Assembly: GCA_015486785.1 (NCBI GenBank)
Contig: WFQZ01000015.1
Span: 1 to 9,053, forward strand
Source: Thermoflexales bacterium
GTDB lineage: Bacteria; Chloroflexota; Anaerolineae; B4-G1; SLSP01
Length of the DNA: 9,053 bases
Direction: 5' to 3'
The translations under genes and the position numbers were made by a program. Positions within the stretch are counted from its first letter, which is position 1; each line of letters opens with the position of its first letter. The notes under the pieces are model-generated. The model made no database searches, was not told where the DNA came from, and saw only the letters and a program-made list of their open reading frames with translations. Positions 5,068-9,053 of this stretch are shown here, one piece after another.

Positions 5068-6261
5068 ATGACCCAAAATTCGCAACACCCACTACGTTCG
5101 CCCCGCGCCTCACGCTACATCCTGGAGGGCGCGGCAGTGCTTTTGTTGGTGAGCCTCACCCTGATCGTGGGCGTGCTCATCGCAACCCGCCCCTCGTTAC
5201 GCTACGCTTCCCAGGCCGCCTCGCTGGAAGAGACGGTCATGGCCCGCGTGCTCAAGGTGGATTCGGAGCAGGCTTATCAGGGGCCGGACATCCCCGACGG
5301 GATGACCACCCTGACCCAAGAACTGGAGTTGGAAATCATCGGCCATAATCAGTACACCGGGCAGCGCGTCACCGTGACCTACAACGGCGTCGGCCCCACG
5401 CCGGCATCGGTGCGTTTCCGCGCCGGCGACAAGGCCTTGGTGCGCGTTTCCACGCGCCCCGACGGCAAAGTCCTCTTCCAAGTGGCCGATCACGTGCGCT
5501 TGTTGCCCCTGACCGGTCTGACGCTCCTGTTCATCCTCGTCACCGTGCTGGTGGGCCGCTGGCAAGGGGTGCGGGCCTTGCTGGGGCTGATCCTGAGCGG
5601 CTTGTTGGTGGGCGGCTTCATCCTGCCGCAAATCCTCTCCGGGCGCGACCCGGTGCTCGTTTCGCTGGCCGGAACGGCTTTGCTGCTGGCCGTCACCCTC
5701 TACCTGATCCAAGGCTGGAACGCCGTGGGACACGCGGCGGCCTTCGGCATGCTGGGGAGCTTGGCCCTGGCGGGATTGTTGGCCCTGTGGTGGACGCACG
5801 CTTCCCACCTCACCGGCTTCGGCTCCGAAGAGACGATGTACCTGCAAGCCTCCGGCGTCAAGATGGACATGCGCGGCTTGCTGCTGGCCGGTATCATCAT
5901 CGGCTCCGCCGGCGTGCTGGATGACGTGATCCTGGCGCAGGCGGTGGCGATCTTTGAGTTTATGGAGGCCGACCCCACCCAAACCCTGGGGGAACTGGTC
6001 GCACGCGGGATGAAGATCGGCGTGGCGCACCTCACCTCAATGATCAACACCCTGGTGATGGCTTACGCCGGTGTTTCGCTCCCGCTGATCATCCTGTTTT
6101 ACCTTTACACTGAGCCTTGGTATCTCACCATCAACCGCGAACTCATCGCCGAGGAGATCATCCGTACCTTGGTGGGCAGCATCGGGCTGATGGCCGCCGT
6201 CCCGCTGACCAACTTCATCGCTGCGTGGATCGCGGTCACGCAAGAACAGGTGGAGGCGTGA
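5068..6261 (+). CDS. YibE/F family multi-pass membrane protein
   Basis: Integral membrane protein of 397 residues, function unestablished. Layout: a short cytoplasmic lead, TM1 around residues 18-40 (hydrophobic run VLLLVSLTLIVGVLIA), a polar beta-rich domain around 43-146 (RVLKVDSEQ, LELEIIGHNQYTGQRVTV, DKALVRVS), then about seven further hydrophobic segments from residue 148 on. The family signature is clear: VGRWQGVRALLGLILS, the glycine-rich AGIIIGSAGVLDDVILAQ with D285-D286 inside a membrane segment, and LTSMINTLVMAYAGVSLPLIILF from about 322. The last segment is near 367-391. Some relatives are annotated as permeases, but the buried acidic pair is only suggestive of ion or solute handling. 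The 24-nt gap after mnmA carries the coupling-type hairpin and the SD; the stop overlaps the next start by one base. Confidence 0.9.
   Translation: MTQNSQHPLRSPRASRYILEGAAVLLLVSLTLIVGVLIATRPSLRYASQAASLEETVMARVLKVDSEQAYQGPDIPDGMTTLTQELELEIIGHNQYTGQRVTVTYNGVGPTPASVRFRAGDKALVRVSTRPDGKVLFQVADHVRLLPLTGLTLLFILVTVLVGRWQGVRALLGLILSGLLVGGFILPQILSGRDPVLVSLAGTALLLAVTLYLIQGWNAVGHAAAFGMLGSLALAGLLALWWTHASHLTGFGSEETMYLQASGVKMDMRGLLLAGIIIGSAGVLDDVILAQAVAIFEFMEADPTQTLGELVARGMKIGVAHLTSMINTLVMAYAGVSLPLIILFYLYTEPWYLTINRELIAEEIIRTLVGSIGLMAAVPLTNFIAAWIAVTQEQVEA
6252..6256 (+). promoter_or_regulatory. Shine-Dalgarno of the acyltransferase gene
   Basis: GGAGG lies within the last codons of the YibE/F gene, four bases before ATG 6261. 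This decides the start. The open frame continues far upstream, but that part overlaps the YibE/F coding region and is not expected to be translated. Confidence 0.7.
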
Positions 6262-7166
6262 TGGGCGCCAAGGCATTTTTCTCAAAAGGATTGCCCAACC
6301 GCGTCGGCTACGCCCTGGGGAGATTGCTGCCGCCCGCGCTGGGACGTGCGGGCGCGGCTTTGGCCGCCCAAGCCATCGTCGCCTTGCAGCCGGACATGTA
6401 CCACGCCACCTACGACAACCTGCGCCACGTCCTGGGGCCGCAAGCCTCTCCGGCGGAAATCAAGCGCAACGTGTACCACGTCTACCGTCAAGCGGCGATG
6501 GGCTACTACGAATTTTTCCACAACGTGGGCCAAGGGCGCGTGCGGATGACCGACTTTGAGCCGCCCGTGCGGCTGACCGAGGACAGCAAGGCCCGCCTGC
6601 AAACCGCGCTGGAGGACGAGCGCGGCTTGTTCATCGTCACCTGCCACATGTCCAACTTTGACTTGGGCGGCGTGGCTCTGGGGCAATACCTGCCCGTGCC
6701 GATGCAAGTCCTTTCCTACGCCAACCCCTCCGACGGCTTTCAGATGTTCAACGACCTGCGGCGGCAATGCGGCCTGGAAATCACGCCCATTTCCCTTGAA
6801 AGCCTGCGCCAGGCCATTCGCCGCCTCCAACAAGGCGGCGTGGTGATCACCGGCGTGGAGCGTCCGTTGGAAGAGGGTAATCATCCCGTGGAATTCTTCG
6901 GCGCTACGGCCTGCCTGCCCACCGGCTACATTGACCTCCCGCTGCGCACCCATAGCCTGGTGCTGCCGATGTCCGCGCATTTTGAAGATGGCGTGTATTG
7001 GGTCGTCAGCCGCCCGCTGCTGGAGATGGAATACACTGGCAACCGCCGCCGAGACCGCGAACACAACGTGCGGCGCGTGCTGGCGGAAATGGAAACCCTG
7101 ATCCGCGTTCACCCGGACCAATGGATGATGTTTGTTCCGGTCTGGCCGCAGGAATGCCATGCCTAA
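6261..7166 (+). CDS. Lysophospholipid / lipid-A-type acyltransferase (LpxL/HtrB/PatA-like)
   Basis: Membrane-associated enzyme of 301 residues, predicted to move an acyl chain from acyl-ACP or acyl-CoA to a lipid or glycolipid acceptor. The catalytic HX4D is H129-MSNF-D134, set in LFIVTCHMSNFDLGG, which is the usual block I context. Other family features are YANPSDGFQMFNDLRRQCG (acceptor region), LRQAIRRLQQGGVVITGVERP, FFGATACLPTGYIDLPLRT, and the C-terminal HPDQWMMFVPVWP, close to the P-x-QW-x-x-F ending of HtrB-type enzymes. The length is typical. If the host is Chloroflexota-like it probably makes no canonical LPS, so a role in phospholipid or PatA-like glycolipid acylation is more likely than lipid A synthesis; that is inference from the presumed host. 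TGATG overlap with the preceding gene and 8-nt overlap with smc imply a coupled unit. Confidence 0.87.
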   Translation: MGAKAFFSKGLPNRVGYALGRLLPPALGRAGAALAAQAIVALQPDMYHATYDNLRHVLGPQASPAEIKRNVYHVYRQAAMGYYEFFHNVGQGRVRMTDFEPPVRLTEDSKARLQTALEDERGLFIVTCHMSNFDLGGVALGQYLPVPMQVLSYANPSDGFQMFNDLRRQCGLEITPISLESLRQAIRRLQQGGVVITGVERPLEEGNHPVEFFGATACLPTGYIDLPLRTHSLVLPMSAHFEDGVYWVVSRPLLEMEYTGNRRRDREHNVRRVLAEMETLIRVHPDQWMMFVPVWPQECHA

Positions 7167-9053
7167 ACTCAAACAATTGGATGTTCAGGGCTTCAAATCC
7201 TTCGCTAATCACATAAGTTTCACCTACCCCACCGGCATCACCGCCATCGTTGGCCCCAACGGCAGCGGCAAGAGCAACGTCGCCGACGCCATCCGCTGGG
7301 TGCTGGGCGAGCAGCGCATGCGCTCCCTGCGGGGACATTCCGGTGAGGACATGATCTTCGCCGGAAGCAAACGCCGCCCCCGCGCCGGAATGGCCCGCGC
7401 CGCGCTGACCTTTGATAACGGCGACGGTTGGCTGCCGGTGGACTTCACCGAAGTGACGTTGGAGCGGCGCATCTACCGGGACGGCAAAAGCGAATACCGC
7501 CTCAACGGCAGCAAAATCCGCCTGCGCGACCTGCAAGACCTGCTCGACCGCGCCGGGTTGGGGCGGGATGCTTACCTCGTCATCGGCCAAGGGCTGGTGG
7601 ATCACGTGCTCGCCCTGCGACCGACGGAGCGGCTGGCTCTCTTTGAGCAAGCGGCGGGCATCGCTGCCTACCGCACCCGCCGCGAAGAAGCGGTCAAAAA
7701 GCTCGCCGCCACCCACCACAACCTGGAGCGGGTCGGCGACATCATCGCCGAGATCGCGCCGCGCTTGCGCCGCCTGGAAAAACAAGCCCGCCGCCTGGAG
7801 CAGCACGCCGAATTGACCCGCGTGCTCAATGAGACGCTGACCACCTGGTACGGCTATCGCTGGCAACAATCGCTCCTCAAGCTGGAGCGGGCCAGGCAGC
7901 GCACGGCCTACCGCGAAACCCGCGCCCAACAACGGCTGGCCGAGGCCGAGGCGCAGACCGCCCGCATCACCGCCCTGCGCCGCGAACTTTCCGCGCAGCG
8001 GGCCAAGCTGGCCGAGTTGCACCACGCCAGCAGTGCCCGGCACGCCGCCGCCGAACGGCAGCAGCGCGAATTGGCCGTCACCCGCGAACGGCGGCGGCAG
8101 GTGCAGGCGCGATTGGAAGAAATCCGCGCCAACCTCGTCCCCCTGCGCTCGGCCTTGGAGGCCGAAGAAGGCGAGGTCGCGGCCCTGGAAACGCAGCTTG
8201 CCGCCACCTCATCCCGCCTGGCCGAGGCGCAGCAGCACTTGGCCGCTGCCGAGGCCGCGTTCCAAGCCCTGGAACGGCAGCGACACGCGCTCCTCAGCCG
8301 CCGCAGCGCGGCCCAAGCGCAAGCCCTGGAGCAGCGGCATCGCCTGGCGGATCGCCAAAGCCGCCTGGATCAGACCGCCGCGCAGCTCCGCCAACTGGCG
8401 CAACGCCGCCGTGAGCTGGAGCAGGCCTTGGCCTCCATCGACGACCGCCGCCGGGCGCAACAAACCATCGTCGCCCAGGCGCGGCAGCGGGCCGAGGCCG
8501 CCGCGCAAGCGTGGCGCGAGGCACAGCAGCACCTGGCCGCCCTGCAAGCCGAGTTGGAATCCACCCGCGCCGCCGGGGAGCAATTGCGGCAGACGTTGAG
8601 CGAGAAACGCATCGCGCGGCAACAACTCACCGCCCGCCTGGATACGTTGGAGCGGCTGCACGCGGAAGGCGCGGGCCTGTACGCCGGCGTGCGTGCGGTC
8701 TTGCAGGCCGTGGAGCAAGGAAAGCTGCACGGCTTACCCGGCACGTTGGCCGCGCTGCTTGAGGTGCCCCCGCACTTGGAAAAAGCGTTGGAAACGGCCT
8801 TGGGCGGGCAATTGCAAAGCATCGTCGCCGTCACCTGGCGCGACGCGCAAGCTGCCATCGCCTGGCTCAAACGCACCCGCGCCGGTCGCGCCACCTTCCT
8901 CCCGCTGGATACGCTCCGCCCGCCCCGCCCGCTGGAGCTGCCCGCGCAGCCCGGCATCATCGGCCTGGCCGCCGACCTCGTGCGCTACGATCCGGCCTAT
9001 CGCCCCGCCGTCCTGCTGACGCTGGGGCGCACCGCCGTTGTCCAAGACCTGGA
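7159..9053 (+). CDS. smc: Chromosome partition protein SMC, N-terminal portion (runs off the window)
   Basis: ATPase that, with ScpA and ScpB, organises and segregates the chromosome by DNA loop extrusion. The frame is open from ATG 7159 to the edge (631 codons, no stop); bacterial SMCs are about 1,150-1,200 residues, so roughly the first half is seen. The N-terminal head begins MPKLKQLDVQGFKSF, with Walker A at G32-PNGSGKS39, Q-loop region RWVLGEQ, then DRAGLGRDAYLVIGQGLVD and LFEQAAGIAAYRTRREEA, the end of the first head half. From about residue 175 to 495 runs an Ala/Gln/Arg/Glu-rich coiled coil. The hinge starts near residue 505 (GLYAGVRAVLQAVEQGKLHG) and continues to the edge (ALETALGGQLQSIVAV, AIAWLKRTRAGRATFLPLD). 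Walker B and the signature motif lie beyond the window. AGGA at 7150-7153 supports the start, inside the end of the acyltransferase gene. Confidence 0.96.
   Translation, partial: MPKLKQLDVQGFKSFANHISFTYPTGITAIVGPNGSGKSNVADAIRWVLGEQRMRSLRGHSGEDMIFAGSKRRPRAGMARAALTFDNGDGWLPVDFTEVTLERRIYRDGKSEYRLNGSKIRLRDLQDLLDRAGLGRDAYLVIGQGLVDHVLALRPTERLALFEQAAGIAAYRTRREEAVKKLAATHHNLERVGDIIAEIAPRLRRLEKQARRLEQHAELTRVLNETLTTWYGYRWQQSLLKLERARQRTAYRETRAQQRLAEAEAQTARITALRRELSAQRAKLAELHHASSARHAAAERQQRELAVTRERRRQVQARLEEIRANLVPLRSALEAEEGEVAALETQLAATSSRLAEAQQHLAAAEAAFQALERQRHALLSRRSAAQAQALEQRHRLADRQSRLDQTAAQLRQLAQRRRELEQALASIDDRRRAQQTIVAQARQRAEAAAQAWREAQQHLAALQAELESTRAAGEQLRQTLSEKRIARQQLTARLDTLERLHAEGAGLYAGVRAVLQAVEQGKLHGLPGTLAALLEVPPHLEKALETALGGQLQSIVAVTWRDAQAAIAWLKRTRAGRATFLPLDTLRPPRPLELPAQPGIIGLAADLVRYDPAYRPAVLLTLGRTAVVQDL

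Noticed and set aside
6117..6260. N-terminal extension of the acyltransferase frame back to 6117
   Set aside because: This segment overlaps the last 48 codons of the YibE/F gene, whose sequence clearly fits its family. The SD at 6252-6256 and the protein's family length both point to ATG 6261.
8033..8599. Alternative plus-strand frame of 188 codons within smc
   Set aside because: It is in another frame of the smc coiled-coil region and its product is rich in Pro, Arg and Ser. The smc frame itself is continuous and matches its family from ATG 7159 to the hinge at the window edge.

Overview
The window is GC-rich bacterial chromosome (strong G/C preference at third codon positions, judged by eye, not computed). 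It is densely packed, and every supported gene lies on the + strand. The gene families are mostly housekeeping. A complete T-box leader in a GC-rich genome, a threonyl-tRNA synthetase without the TGS domain, a YibE/F membrane protein, an HtrB/PatA-like acyltransferase and a bacterial SMC together fit a Chloroflexota-like bacterium (Anaerolineae or a relative). A GC-rich Firmicute-like lineage remains possible. No rRNA or diagnostic marker is present to settle the taxonomy.

Layout. (i) 2-316: the C-terminal end of an unrecognised, probably exported protein with an Ig/PKD-like beta domain. (ii) 341-1618: hutI, imidazolonepropionase, complete and with its own Shine-Dalgarno sequence. (iii) 1619-1817: a non-coding spacer with inverted and direct repeats of the dispersed 'CACAGAG / CGCGGTGA' type. 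(iv) 1818-2149: a perfect-consensus sigma70-type promoter (TTGACA, 17 bp, TATAAT) followed by a full T-box riboswitch. Stem I, Stem II, a IIA/B-like hairpin, Stem III, an antiterminator and a competing intrinsic terminator can all be drawn by hand. (v) 2150-9053: an uninterrupted run of five overlapping or nearly abutting genes: thrS, mnmA (tRNA 2-thiouridylase), a YibE/F family membrane protein, a lysophospholipid/lipid-A-type acyltransferase, and smc, which runs off the right edge without a stop.

How they fit together. The T-box should sense uncharged tRNA-Thr and permit read-through into thrS. No intrinsic terminator is evident between thrS and smc, and the junctions are coupled (ATGA overlap, 24-nt gap with a hairpin against the SD, 1-nt overlap, 8-nt overlap). 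The downstream genes may therefore share at least part of the threonine-responsive transcript.

I see no defence system, mobile element, CRISPR array or tRNA gene. The points worth a second look are the T-box architecture and its operon reach, the TGS-less ThrRS, a perfect 12-bp palindrome inside the 5' coding region of mnmA that resembles the upstream repeat, and a hairpin that places the mnmA stop codon in its loop directly against the next gene's ribosome-binding site. I found no convincing new biological system.
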